Origin: Ensifer sp. LCM 4579
GTDB taxonomy: Bacteria > Pseudomonadota > Alphaproteobacteria > Rhizobiales > Rhizobiaceae
Length of the DNA stretch: 64,000 nucleotides
Assembly: GCF_001854885.1 (NCBI RefSeq)
Contig: NZ_MDDV01000004.1
Location: forward strand, 1-64,000
Direction: 5' to 3'
Made by a program: the position numbers and the translations under genes. The notes below the pieces were generated by a model. That model was not told the DNA's origin and did not search any database. It saw only the letters and a program-made list of their open reading frames with translations. Shown in pieces: positions 50,636 through 58,629 of the stretch (the stretch's first letter is position 1; each line of letters opens with the position of its first letter).

Positions 50636-51691
50636 GTGGCCGATATCCGGGACATCGAAATCATTGCACCCAACTTCAAGCGGCGCCTCTCCGGTGTCAC
50701 CTCGACCATCATCCAGCTGGTCCCGGTGCAGCGGGCATTGGGCCAGAAGATCGCAGTCCTTGGCCCGGGCCTGCCGGCGACTTTACCCTCGATCGGCTTT
50801 CGCGACCTGATCCACCTCTGGAGCGCGCCGGCCGGGCGGCCGTGTCGCGTCTGGCATGCGCGCCGCAACGTCGAGATGCTGCCGGCAATTCTGCTCCGTG
50901 ACGTCTTGCGCATGAGGATCCGGGTCGTCTTCACCTCGGCTTCGCAGCGGCGGCATACGGCCTGGAGCAAATTCCTCATCCGCCGGATGGATGCAGTGAT
51001 CGCCACCAGCGGCAAGACGGCGGCCTATCTGGACGTGCCGAACTCGGTAATCCTGCATGGGATCGACACGAAGCGGTTCCACCCGCCGGCCGACAAGGCG
51101 GAGGCGAAACGCGGGCTCGGCCTCGACCCCTCGAAGAAGCATGTCGGCTGCTTCGGCCGCGTGCGTCATCAGAAGGGAACAGACCTCTTCGTCGACAGCA
51201 TGATCGCCCTCCTGCCCTGCCGGCCGGATTGGTGCGCGATCGTTGCCGGACGGGCGACGGGCCCTCACCTCGCCTTCGAGGTGGAACTCAAGGACCGCGT
51301 CGCCAGGGCCGGGCTCGCAGACCGTATCCTCTTCGTCGGTGAGCACACCAACATTCCGGACTGGTACCGGGCTCTTGATCTCTTCATCGCGCCGCAGCGC
51401 TGGGAGGGCTTCGGGCTGACGCCGCTCGAGGCCATGGCCACGGCCGTGCCCGTCGTCGCCACCGACGTCGGCGCCTTTGCCGAACTGATCGCGGAAGGGG
51501 CCGAGGAAACCGGCGTCCTCGTCCCTGCCGGAGACCTGAAAGCGATGGTCGATGGTGCGGCGGGCTTCATGGACGACAGGGCGCGGCTTGCCGCTGCGGG
51601 CACCAACGCTTTGGCGCGCGCCTCCTCGAACTTCGCCATCGAAGGCGAGGCTCGCGCCATTGCTGCGATCTATGAAAGCCTGATGCGCTGA
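50636..51691 (+). CDS. lpsB: LPS core mannosyltransferase-type glycosyltransferase (family 4)
   Basis: The 351-residue protein is a GT4 glycosyltransferase: VTSTIIQLVPVQRALGQKIAVLGPG at the start, GCFGRVRHQKGTDLFVDSM near residue 175, and the donor-binding motif FIAPQRWEGFGLTPLEAMATAVPVVATDVGAFAELI (E-x7-E) near 250-285. In S. meliloti LpsB adds a core sugar to lipopolysaccharide and is needed for a normal symbiosis. The start is given at GTG 50636 (VADIRDIEI), which yields the length of the known protein; an ATG lies at 50615. Its stop is two bases from the convergent lpsE stop. Confidence 0.92.
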   Translation: MADIRDIEIIAPNFKRRLSGVTSTIIQLVPVQRALGQKIAVLGPGLPATLPSIGFRDLIHLWSAPAGRPCRVWHARRNVEMLPAILLRDVLRMRIRVVFTSASQRRHTAWSKFLIRRMDAVIATSGKTAAYLDVPNSVILHGIDTKRFHPPADKAEAKRGLGLDPSKKHVGCFGRVRHQKGTDLFVDSMIALLPCRPDWCAIVAGRATGPHLAFEVELKDRVARAGLADRILFVGEHTNIPDWYRALDLFIAPQRWEGFGLTPLEAMATAVPVVATDVGAFAELIAEGAEETGVLVPAGDLKAMVDGAAGFMDDRARLAAAGTNALARASSNFAIEGEARAIAAIYESLMR

Positions 51692-51693
51692 AC

Positions 51694-52716
51694 CTATCGC
51701 TTCGAGGCGAACAGTTTCAGATAGGCGTCCGTGATCGCCGCCTTGGAGAACTGGCCGATCAGCGTCTCGTATCCGCGCTCGGCGAGCCTGGCGCCCAGCA
51801 CGGGATCATTGACGATCCGCTCGATCGCACGCGCGAAGCCGTCGGCATCGCCGATGTCCACCATAAGGCCGTTGTCGCCGTCGCGCATGAACCATTGCGG
51901 TCCTTCGGATCGGCTGGAGACCACCGGCGTTTTCTGGGCCCAGGCTTCGAGAATGACATTGCCGAGCGGCTCATGGCTGGACGGCATCACGAAAATGTCG
52001 GCGGCGGCGAGGAACGGTCTGGTATCCTCCTGCCAGCCGGCGAAGTGCACCCGCCTGGAAACGCCGAGATCGGCCGCAAGCTCTTGCAGATTGTCGCGCT
52101 CTTCGCCGTCGCCCAGAAGCCAGAGATGGGCGTCGAGCAATTTGGCAACGGCCTCGATCAGCGTGTGGAACCCCTTGCGTTCGACAAAGCGCCCCATCGA
52201 CAGGATCAGCGGGGCGTCGACCGGTGTGTCCAGTGCGGCGCGATTTTTTGGCGGCACCCGCTCGGTATCGGTGAAGTTCGAAATTACCTCGACTTGCCGC
52301 TTCCAGCCCAGATTGCGCACGTGGTCGGCTATGCCCGGCGTGTTGCAGACGAGACAGTCCGTGTTCTTGAAGTAATCGAGGTGCTTCGGATAGTCGCCGA
52401 GCCGGGAAATCCTGATGCAGCCGTCATAGGGCGGCATGAGTTCGCTGGCGCGCGGCGCCCATGCCATGAGCGCGTCCGGTCTGCCCTGCTGTGCCATGCG
52501 CATGGCTTTGCGCGGCAAGAGCAGGCGATCGAGCGAGAGGTTGCGGAAATTGCTTTCCGTGATCTTCGTGGCACCCTCGATCTCACGTCGCCAAATGCGT
52601 CCGGGGCGGATAATGGATGTCTGCTCGACGCCGCGTTCGGCGAGCGCGTTTACGAGATAGACGAAAAAGCGCTCCGCGCCGCCGTCCTTGCCGAAATGGA
52701 AATGCATCACCTTCAT
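51694..52716 (-). CDS. lpsE: LPS core glycosyltransferase LpsE-type (family 4)
   Basis: The 340-residue GT4 protein starts MKVMHFHFGKDGGAERFFVYL and has LSMGRFVERKGFHTLIEAVAKLLDAHLWLLGDGEERDNLQELA and the donor site DIFVMPSSHEPLGNVILEAWAQKTPVVSSRSEGPQWFM. It is closely similar to the adjacent lpsD product and probably arose by duplication. It overlaps lpsD by four bases. In S. meliloti the pair belongs to the lrp-lpsCDE operon of LPS core synthesis. Confidence 0.9.
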   Translation of the reverse strand: MKVMHFHFGKDGGAERFFVYLVNALAERGVEQTSIIRPGRIWRREIEGATKITESNFRNLSLDRLLLPRKAMRMAQQGRPDALMAWAPRASELMPPYDGCIRISRLGDYPKHLDYFKNTDCLVCNTPGIADHVRNLGWKRQVEVISNFTDTERVPPKNRAALDTPVDAPLILSMGRFVERKGFHTLIEAVAKLLDAHLWLLGDGEERDNLQELAADLGVSRRVHFAGWQEDTRPFLAAADIFVMPSSHEPLGNVILEAWAQKTPVVSSRSEGPQWFMRDGDNGLMVDIGDADGFARAIERIVNDPVLGARLAERGYETLIGQFSKAAITDAYLKLFASKR

Positions 52717-53744
52717 CGGCGTGCCACACCCTTGGCGAAAAGCTCGAGATAGGCGTTGGTGATCGCCTCCTCGGAGAAGCGCGTGCGCAGCGTCTCGCGG
52801 CCGCCGATGCTCAGCCTTTGGCGAAGTGCGGGGTCATCGCGCAATCTGCGGATCGCATTCGCGAGCCCCTCGTCGTCGCCGCAATCGACCATCAATGCAT
52901 CGGCCTCATCCGTCATGACCCAGGAAGGGCCCTCTGCTCGCGAAGCAACCGTCGGTTTGCCGGCACCCCAGCCCTCGAAGCAGACATTGCCGAGCGGTTC
53001 ATGCAATGAGTTGATGACGAAGACGTCGCCGGCGGCGAGATAGCCATAGGCATTGGTCTGCCAGCCGGCGAAACGCACGCGACTGCGCAGATCGAGTTCG
53101 TCGGTGAGCCTTTCCAGCTGTTCCCGCTCGGGCCCGTCGCCGATGAGCCACAGATAGGCTCCGTCGATCCTTTTCACGGCGCGCAGAAGGCCGTCAAAGC
53201 CCTTGCGCTTGACGAAACGCCCCATGCCGACAACCACAAAGGCGTCGTCGGGCGTCTCCATCTGCGAGCGCGCCACCGGCGCGACGGGGACCGCACGCGT
53301 GAAATTCGCGATCACCTCCACGTCCCGCTTCCATCCGAGTGCGCGCACCCTGGCCGCCATGTCCGGTGTAATGCACACCAGGGTCTCGACATTGCTGTAG
53401 TAGCCGAGATGTTCCGGATAGTCGCCGAGGCGCGAGATCCGATAGGCCCCCTTGTAGGCGGGCATGAACCGGCTTGCACGCAATTGCCACGCCATGATCA
53501 CATCGGGCTGGAAGTCCTGCAAAATGCGATGCATTCGCCACTGCAGCAGGAAACGCGAGAGCGAAATCCGGCGAAACGTGCCCTCATGGATTCTCGCGCT
53601 GCCCTTGATCTGGTCGTACCAACTGCGCCCGGGCCGGATCAGGGCGCGCTGTTCGACGCCCCTCTCATGCAGGGCGTTGACCAGGTTCACGAAGAAACGT
53701 TCCGCGCCCCCTTCCTTGCCGAAGTGAATATGCATGACTTTCAT
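52713..53744 (-). CDS. lpsD: LPS core glycosyltransferase LpsD-type (family 4)
   Basis: The 343-residue GT4 protein starts MKVMHIHFGKEGGAERFFVNL, nearly the same as its neighbour. It has VGMGRFVKRKGFDGLLRAVKRIDGAYLWLIGDGPEREQLERLTDELD and GDVFVINSLHEPLGNVCFEGWGAGKPTVASRAEGPSWVM. Its start lies 20 bases downstream of the lpsC stop. The two enzymes probably add successive or alternative core sugars. Confidence 0.9.
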   Translation of the reverse strand: MKVMHIHFGKEGGAERFFVNLVNALHERGVEQRALIRPGRSWYDQIKGSARIHEGTFRRISLSRFLLQWRMHRILQDFQPDVIMAWQLRASRFMPAYKGAYRISRLGDYPEHLGYYSNVETLVCITPDMAARVRALGWKRDVEVIANFTRAVPVAPVARSQMETPDDAFVVVGMGRFVKRKGFDGLLRAVKRIDGAYLWLIGDGPEREQLERLTDELDLRSRVRFAGWQTNAYGYLAAGDVFVINSLHEPLGNVCFEGWGAGKPTVASRAEGPSWVMTDEADALMVDCGDDEGLANAIRRLRDDPALRQRLSIGGRETLRTRFSEEAITNAYLELFAKGVARR

Positions 53745-53764
53745 ATTGTCGCCTTTTGGAGCCT

Positions 53765-54637
53765 TCAGCGGGAAGGCGCATCGTCAACATTCGGATGCGC
53801 TTTCAGCGCATGCCTTTGATAAGCCTTGGCGGCGGTCAGAAACGCGTAAACGGCCCCGGTCATTGCCTCGATCAGACCGGGAAAGCCGCAGCGCCACAGG
53901 CCGTTGCGGAAATAGAGCCGATAGAAATAGAGAGGCGGGCCGAAGAACAGTTTGTAGGGCCGCGGCCGCCTTCCTTCGGCGTAATGCTGGTCGGCCTTCA
54001 GGGTCGAATACTTGTTTTCCTTGAGGATCTGCTCATCGATGATCAGCGGCCGGTAATGCAGCAGGCTGCCGGCCCTGGCCGCGCCGACCTTGCCGTCCGG
54101 AACGATCCCTTCATGCACCTTCTGGCCGAGATCGTAGCGGCCGCGCCCATTGCGGATCAGGCGAAGATTGCGGCGTTCATGCACTTTCTCGGGCGTGTAG
54201 CCATAGCCGATCAGATAGGGGCGGCGCGCCACCCTCCAGCCGACGACGTCGCCCGGGGCGTCGAGAAGCGATGGCAGCAAAGCCTTGAGCGGCTGATCGA
54301 AGCGCTCGTCGGCATCGATGTTGAAGCACCAGGGTTCACGGCATTGCTCGAGGGCGAACTGCTTCTGCCCGGCATAGCCCCGCCAGGGTTCGTACATGAA
54401 GCGGATGGGCCAGCCCCTGTCGATATAAGATTGCACCAGAGCCGCCGTGCCGTCTTCCGAGCCGGAATCGACGATCACGATCTCTGCGCATTGCTCGAGG
54501 CTCTCGATGCAATTGCCGAGATAGGACTCTTCGTTCAGGCAGATGATGAAAGCCGAGAGCGGGAGCTTCTGTACGATGCCGGAGCTCTTTCTCACCTGTC
54601 CCGGCCCATCCGGGCTTTTGTCCTGGAGATGTTTCAA
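53765..54637 (-). CDS. lpsC: LPS core glycosyltransferase LpsC-type (family 2)
   Basis: The 290-residue GT2 protein has LSAFIICLNEESYLGNCIESLEQCAEIVIVDSGSEDGTAALV (nucleotide site) and FNIDADERFDQPLKALLPSLL (the DxD-like metal site), plus VGWRVARRPYLIGYGYTPEKVHERRNLRLIRNGRGRYD. It resembles WaaE/KdtX-like enzymes that add a glucose to inner core. The start is uncertain: the longest frame begins with TTG at 54637, and a GTG at 54595 is an alternative. It lies 46 bases after lrp in the same direction. Confidence 0.88.
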   Translation of the reverse strand: MKHLQDKSPDGPGQVRKSSGIVQKLPLSAFIICLNEESYLGNCIESLEQCAEIVIVDSGSEDGTAALVQSYIDRGWPIRFMYEPWRGYAGQKQFALEQCREPWCFNIDADERFDQPLKALLPSLLDAPGDVVGWRVARRPYLIGYGYTPEKVHERRNLRLIRNGRGRYDLGQKVHEGIVPDGKVGAARAGSLLHYRPLIIDEQILKENKYSTLKADQHYAEGRRPRPYKLFFGPPLYFYRLYFRNGLWRCGFPGLIEAMTGAVYAFLTAAKAYQRHALKAHPNVDDAPSR

Positions 54638-54683
54638 TTCGTTCCGCCCAGCAAAGCTCGAATGGAGCAGGCCTCAACAGACC

Positions 54684-55154
54684 TCAGATCTCGACCTGGC
54701 AGGCGTCCTTGACCTGGCGGATCGTCAGCATGGTTCGCACCGTGTCGACATTGTCGGTCGCGGTGAGTTCTTCAATAACGAAATCTTGAAACGTCGCAAG
54801 GTTCTCCGCCACGCACTGCAGGAGAAAGTCGGATTCCCCGGAAACCATCCAGGCCTCGCGCACGAGCGGCCAGGAGGCGGTGCGCGCTGCGAAGGCCTTG
54901 AGATTGGCGTCGGACTGATGCTTCAGTCCGACCATGCAAAAGGCAACGAGGTCGTATCCAAGTGCCGAGGCATTGAGAAGGGCGCGATAGCCGCGAATGA
55001 CGCCGGATTCCTCGAGCTTGCGAACGCGGCGCAGACAGGGCGGTGCCGATATTCCGACCCGTTCGGCAAGCTCCACATTCGTCATCCGGCCGTTTCCCTG
55101 CAACTCCCGCAGGATCTTCATGTCGATGGAATCGAGGTCGACGCGCATGACCAT
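54684..55154 (-). CDS. lrp: Lrp/AsnC-family transcriptional regulator
   Basis: The 156-residue protein has an N-terminal helix-turn-helix (DLDSIDMKILRELQGNGRMTNVELAERVGISAPPCLRRVRKLEESGVIRGYRALLN) and a C-terminal RAM domain (VREAWMVSGESDFLLQCVAENLATFQDFVIEELTATDNVDTVRTMLTIRQVKD). It sits ahead of lpsCDE in one operon; in S. meliloti this gene (often called lrp3) is activated together with lpsCDE by LsrB, encoded 1.6 kb further right. Two possible starts, 55154 and 55148; neither has a strong ribosome-binding site. Confidence 0.88.
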   Translation of the reverse strand: MVMRVDLDSIDMKILRELQGNGRMTNVELAERVGISAPPCLRRVRKLEESGVIRGYRALLNASALGYDLVAFCMVGLKHQSDANLKAFAARTASWPLVREAWMVSGESDFLLQCVAENLATFQDFVIEELTATDNVDTVRTMLTIRQVKDACQVEI

Positions 55155-55589
55155 TGCCCAATATCCCCAATCTCTGCCGGCCTCGCCGCCGCCGGCCCGT
55201 TCTTCCCATATAGATGTCGCGAGCGCAGGGAAACAGCGGCAATCGTCGACAAGGCACTCGTCCGGCGCGCCACCGGACGCTGTCGTGTCGCTAGCACGTA
55301 ACCGCACATCGAAACGAGCGCGCAGGCGGAGGCATGCACAGAAACCTTCGCCGGGCCCCTCCCTTGCGCGGCGGTCGTGCGCTCACAATCGAGAAGTCCC
55401 GGCGGAAACCCGGCAAAATTCCTGATCTGGTGTCAATTTCCTGGTGCAGGCGCAAGCACTTGTGTGTATCAGCGGAGGCGCCCTTGAAAGTCCGGGCTGT
55501 GAATACCTAAAGTAAGACGATATTTTTGCCACTTGCGGAACCCACCGGATAATGCCCGTCAGGTCTTCCGGCGAATGAAGGACATGAGC
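55155..55589. promoter_or_regulatory. Divergent promoter region lrp-lpsCDE / trxB
   Basis: The 435-base gap between lrp and trxB holds the promoters for both directions. A CTTGAAA box at 55482 followed 17 bases later by CTAAAG is a candidate trxB promoter. The start of the lrp operon should contain the LsrB binding site; I cannot point to it by eye. No RNA gene was recognised. Confidence 0.35.
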
Positions 55590-56564
55590 ATGACCGCCCG
55601 TCACACCAAAGTGCTGATCATCGGTTCCGGCCCCGCCGGCTATACCGCCGCGATTTATACGGCGCGCGCCATGCTTTCGCCCGTACTCATCGCTGGGATG
55701 GAACAGGGTGGGCAATTGATGATCACCACGGATGTCGAGAACTATCCGGGCTATGCCGATCCGGTCCAGGGCCCGTGGATGATGGAGCAGATGCTGAAGC
55801 AGGCCGTCCATGTCGGCGCCGAGATCGTCAATGATATCGTCACCGATGTCGATCTTTCCGTCCGCCCCTTTCGCGTCAGGACGGACGGCGGCGCCGACTG
55901 GACGACTGACGCGCTGATCATCGCCACCGGCGCGAAGGCAAAGTGGCTGGGCATCGAAACCGAGCAGACCTTCATGGGCTTCGGCGTTTCCGCTTGCGCC
56001 ACCTGCGATGGCTTCTTCTATCGCAACAAGGACGTGATCGTGGTCGGCGGTGGCAACTCCGCCGTGGAAGAGGCGCTCTACCTCTCGAATCTCGCAAAGA
56101 CGGTAACGGTGGTCCACCGTCGTGACGCGTTCCGGGCGGAAAAGATCCTGCAGGAGCGCCTCTTTGCCAAGCCGAACGTAAAGGTTGTTTGGGACCATGA
56201 GGTGACCGAATATCTCGGCGCACCGGCAAAGCCGCCGATGCCCGCCTCCGTCAACGGCGTGAAGCTCCGCAACACCAAGACCGGCGATGTCTCCGAAATG
56301 GCGACCGACGGCGTCTTCGTCGCAATCGGCCATGCGCCGGCCGTGGAACTCTTCAAAGGCAAGCTTCGCCAGAAGCCGAACGGCTATCTTTGGACCGCGC
56401 CCGATTCGACCGCGACGGATGTTACGGGCGTCTTTGCCGCCGGCGATGTCACCGACGACATCTACCGTCAGGCCGTGACCGCTGCCGGCATGGGCTGCAT
56501 GGCGGCCCTCGAGGCGGAGAAATATCTGGCGGGTCATATGCCCGTCGCAATTGCAGCCGAATAG
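55590..56564 (+). CDS. trxB: Thioredoxin-disulfide reductase
   Basis: The 324-residue flavoprotein has the FAD motif VLIIGSGPAGYTAAIYTARA near residue 8, the redox motif SACATCDGFFYRN with CATC near 136, the NADPH motif VVGGGNSAVEEALYLSNLAKTVTVVHRRDAFRAEKI near 153-188, and the end motif GVFAAGDVTDDIYRQAVTAAGMGCMAALEAEKYL. It reduces thioredoxin with NADPH. ATG 55590 follows AAGGA; upstream in-frame ATGs exist at 55575 and 55584. It lies directly before lsrB, a redox-responsive regulator. Confidence 0.95.
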   Translation: MTARHTKVLIIGSGPAGYTAAIYTARAMLSPVLIAGMEQGGQLMITTDVENYPGYADPVQGPWMMEQMLKQAVHVGAEIVNDIVTDVDLSVRPFRVRTDGGADWTTDALIIATGAKAKWLGIETEQTFMGFGVSACATCDGFFYRNKDVIVVGGGNSAVEEALYLSNLAKTVTVVHRRDAFRAEKILQERLFAKPNVKVVWDHEVTEYLGAPAKPPMPASVNGVKLRNTKTGDVSEMATDGVFVAIGHAPAVELFKGKLRQKPNGYLWTAPDSTATDVTGVFAAGDVTDDIYRQAVTAAGMGCMAALEAEKYLAGHMPVAIAAE

Positions 56565-56589
56565 AAGCTGCAAAATCGGGGTCGACGCC

Positions 56590-56640
56590 CTACAGCGAGC
56601 GCCGTGTCTTTTCAGACACGCGAAAGGTCGCTGTGGCACT
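56590..56640. repeat. RIME-like palindromic repeat, short copy
   Basis: CTACAGCGAGCGCCGTGTCT is followed by TTTCAGACACGCGAAAGGTC and GCTGT. The central stem is GTGTC-TTTTCA-GACAC, whereas the two longer copies (40994, 62609) have GCGTC-TTTTCA-GACGC; paired changes keep the stem. It lies just after trxB and may act as its transcript end. Confidence 0.75.
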
Positions 56641-56782
56641 TCGGTTGCTGCATGTTTGTTCTCAGATCGAAGCCGATTTGGGAAACATGCGGTAGGTTCG
56701 GCCTTGAGTGGGAACAGATGCATTGGTGACGCCCGGAGGACGCCGCCCGGTTCCTCCGGCGATCCTTTATGGGGGTTTATAC

Positions 56783-57679
56783 ATGGCGCTCGATTGGGAC
56801 AAACTGCGCATTTTTCACGCGGCGGCCGAGGCCGGCTCGTTCACGCATGCGGCAGATAAGCTCCATTTGTCGCAATCTGCGATCAGCCGGCAGGTCAGTG
56901 CGCTCGAGCAGGACGTCGGCATCAAGCTGTTTCATCGCCACGCCCGCGGTCTGATTCTGACCGAACAGGGCGAGATGCTTTACCGCACCGCGCATGAAGT
57001 GCTGATGAAGCTCGAAAGCATCAAGGCGCAGCTGAGCGAGACCACCGACAAGCCGAGCGGCAAGCTGCGCATCACGACGACTGTCGGTCTCGGCCAGGGC
57101 TGGCTGACCGATAAGATCCAGGAGTTCATGACGCTTTATCCGGATGTGCAGGTCCAGCTCATTCTCGACAACGAAGAGCTCGACGTGAACATGCGGCATG
57201 CCGATTGCGCGATCCGGCTTCGCCAGCCGCAGCAGTCGGATCTGATCCAGCGCAAGCTGTTCACGGTGCACATGCATGTCTATGCGGCGCCGTCCTACAT
57301 TAACAAGCATGGCGAGCCCCACTCGCTGGAGGAGCTGGACAACCACCGCATCATCACCTTCGGCGAGCCGGCGCCGAACTATTTGCTTGACGTGAACTGG
57401 CTGGAAATCGCCGGCCGCGATCCGGACAATCCGCGCATCTCGCATCTGCAGATCAACAGCCAGACGTCCATCAAGCGCGCCTGCCTGCTTGGAATCGGCA
57501 TCGCCATGCTGCCCGACTACATAGTCGGTCGCGACCCCGGCTTGATCCAGCTTCCGATCAGCGCCGAGATCCCCTCGTTCGATACCTATTTCTGCTATCC
57601 GGACGAATTGAAGAACTCGGCGAAGCTCAAGGTCTTCCGTGATTATATCGTCGCCAAGTCCCGGAATTGGAATTTTTGA
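56783..57679 (+). CDS. lsrB: LysR-family regulator LsrB
   Basis: The 298-residue protein has a LysR helix-turn-helix (MALDWDKLRIFHAAAEAGSFTHAADKLHLSQSAISRQVSALEQDVGIKLF) and an effector domain ending VAKSRNWNF. Cysteines are at about 142, 234 and 271. In S. meliloti LsrB is a redox-responsive symbiosis regulator that controls lrp-lpsCDE and oxidative-stress genes; position after trxB and before the AbcR RNAs matches. ATG 56783 was chosen; an open frame extends back to 56708 with a poor start. Confidence 0.93.
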   Translation: MALDWDKLRIFHAAAEAGSFTHAADKLHLSQSAISRQVSALEQDVGIKLFHRHARGLILTEQGEMLYRTAHEVLMKLESIKAQLSETTDKPSGKLRITTTVGLGQGWLTDKIQEFMTLYPDVQVQLILDNEELDVNMRHADCAIRLRQPQQSDLIQRKLFTVHMHVYAAPSYINKHGEPHSLEELDNHRIITFGEPAPNYLLDVNWLEIAGRDPDNPRISHLQINSQTSIKRACLLGIGIAMLPDYIVGRDPGLIQLPISAEIPSFDTYFCYPDELKNSAKLKVFRDYIVAKSRNWNF

Positions 57680-57849
57680 CGGACCGGACATGCCCGATTT
57701 CTGGGCGCAGGTCCGCACGAAGGCTAAACTGCTGTTTTTTTGGTGTTATTTACGTCGCCGTTGAGTTTTCGCCCCGCATCCGTTTCATTGTGCGCCGCAA
57801 AACTAGGCAGCGATGCGCGCACGGCATGGCTGACATGCATATTAAATGA

Positions 57850-57878
57850 TTGCTCACCGCCCAAAAAAACAGCATACC
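57850..57878 (+). promoter_or_regulatory. Promoter of the first AbcR-type sRNA
   Basis: TTGCTC (57850-57855) and CATACC (57873-57878) are spaced by 17 bases and end 8 bases before the likely transcript start at 57887. The same spacing is found for the second copy. Confidence 0.55.
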
Positions 57879-57886
57879 ACACACAG

Positions 57887-58005
57887 CTGATGCATCTTTG
57901 GTGGCTTCTCCTCCCAGTGCCACCGCAGCAGCTGTTCCCCTCTGGAGGTTTTAATTACCTTCACAACTATAAAGGGCCCAAGTTCTCTTGCGGCCCTCTT
58001 TTTTT
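57887..58005 (+). ncRNA. AbcR-family small RNA, first copy (alpha-r15)
   Basis: The transcript would begin CTGATGCAT and contain the C-rich loop CTCCTCCCAG, TTCCCCTCTGGAGGTTTT, and the terminator AGGGCCCAAGTTCTCTTGCG followed by GCCCTCTTTTTTT. A paralogue of about 115 bases follows at 58091. The pair, directly after lsrB, matches the AbcR1/AbcR2 tandem of S. meliloti and Agrobacterium. AbcR RNAs act with Hfq to block translation of ABC transporter binding-protein mRNAs through the anti-Shine-Dalgarno CCUC/CCC motifs. Which copy is AbcR1 or AbcR2 cannot be told from this sequence alone. Confidence 0.88.
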
Positions 58006-58053
58006 GTTCGCTGTTCGTGCACCTGTCAGTAGAGATTTCTGGTGGGTTGGCCA

Positions 58054-58082
58054 TTGAAAGCGGGCCGTCTCCGCCCCATATC
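58054..58082 (+). promoter_or_regulatory. Promoter of the second AbcR-type sRNA
   Basis: TTGAAA (58054-58059) and CATATC (58077-58082) are 17 bases apart and end 8 bases before the likely start at 58091. Each sRNA copy thus has its own promoter. Confidence 0.6.
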
Positions 58083-58090
58083 TCTTTCGG

Positions 58091-58205
58091 CTGATGCATT
58101 TGGCGGCTTTCTCCTCCCCGGCCGCGGCAGCAGCCGTTCCCCTCTGGAGGTTTTCAAACCTTCACAACTGACAGGGCCCAAGTTCTCTTGCGGCCCTTTT
58201 TTTTT
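58091..58205 (+). ncRNA. AbcR-family small RNA, second copy (alpha-r15)
   Basis: The sequence again begins CTGATGCAT and has CTCCTCCCCGGCCGC, TTCCCCTCTGGAGGTTTT and the terminator AGGGCCCAAGTTCTCTTGCG followed by GCCCTTTTTTTTT. Conservation with the first copy is highest in the anti-Shine-Dalgarno region, CTTCACAACT and the terminator; the first stem-loop differs more. Such divergence in the first loop is consistent with partly different targets. Confidence 0.88.
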
Positions 58206-58235
58206 ACCCTCGTGTACACGCGATCGTGACTTGTA

Positions 58236-58253
58236 TATCGATGAATATCGATA
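58236..58253. promoter_or_regulatory. Operator candidate of the ArsR-type regulator
   Basis: TATCGAT-GAAT-ATCGATA is a perfect inverted repeat (58236-58253), continued by ATATAT. It lies 32 bases before the regulator start and fits the short palindromes bound by ArsR-family repressors. Confidence 0.6.
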
Positions 58254-58284
58254 GATATATCGTTAAAACACGATGTTACGAAAT

Positions 58285-58578
58285 ATGATGAACAGAAGCG
58301 AAATATTGAAAGCGCTGGCGCACCCCACGCGCGTGGACATGTTGACCTGGCTGAAAGAGCCGCAGGCGCATTTCTCCGGGCAGGAACATCCGCTTGAGAT
58401 GGGCGTCTGCGCCAGCCAGTTCGAGCGATGCGGCCTGTCGCAGTCGACGGTCTCCGCGCATCTCGCGGTGTTGCAGCGCGCCGGCCTGGTGACGACCCGC
58501 CGCGTCGGCCAATGGATCTTCTACAGGCGCAACGAGGACACCATCACCGAATTCCTCAAGGCCATCGGCGATCTCTGA
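58285..58578 (+). CDS. ArsR-family transcriptional regulator
   Basis: The 97-residue winged-helix protein has RSEILKALAHPTRVDMLTWLKEPQ, then CGLSQSTVSAHLAVLQRAGLVTTRRVGQWIFYRRNEDTITEFLKAIGDL. Two cysteines lie just before the recognition helix (GVCASQFERCGLSQ), so it might sense electrophiles or metals through them. No arsenite CxCxxC motif in the usual place. The gene precedes an old-yellow-enzyme gene by 51 bases, and the pair suggests control of that enzyme by reactive alkenes. Start uncertain (58273, 58285 or 58288); none has a clear ribosome-binding site. Confidence 0.85.
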   Translation: MMNRSEILKALAHPTRVDMLTWLKEPQAHFSGQEHPLEMGVCASQFERCGLSQSTVSAHLAVLQRAGLVTTRRVGQWIFYRRNEDTITEFLKAIGDL

Positions 58579-58629
58579 TCGCCTTCCACTCTCCTCCCAG
58601 GTCTCAACCGAAAACGAAAAGGACAAGCC

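Noticed and set aside
55383-56723. Minus-strand frame of 446 residues opposite trxB
   Set aside because: Antisense of a secure trxB gene; no protein features.
57887-58205. Two copies of a mobile repeat rather than RNA genes
   Set aside because: Each copy has promoter-like boxes and a Rho-independent terminator, and position next to lsrB matches AbcR1/AbcR2.
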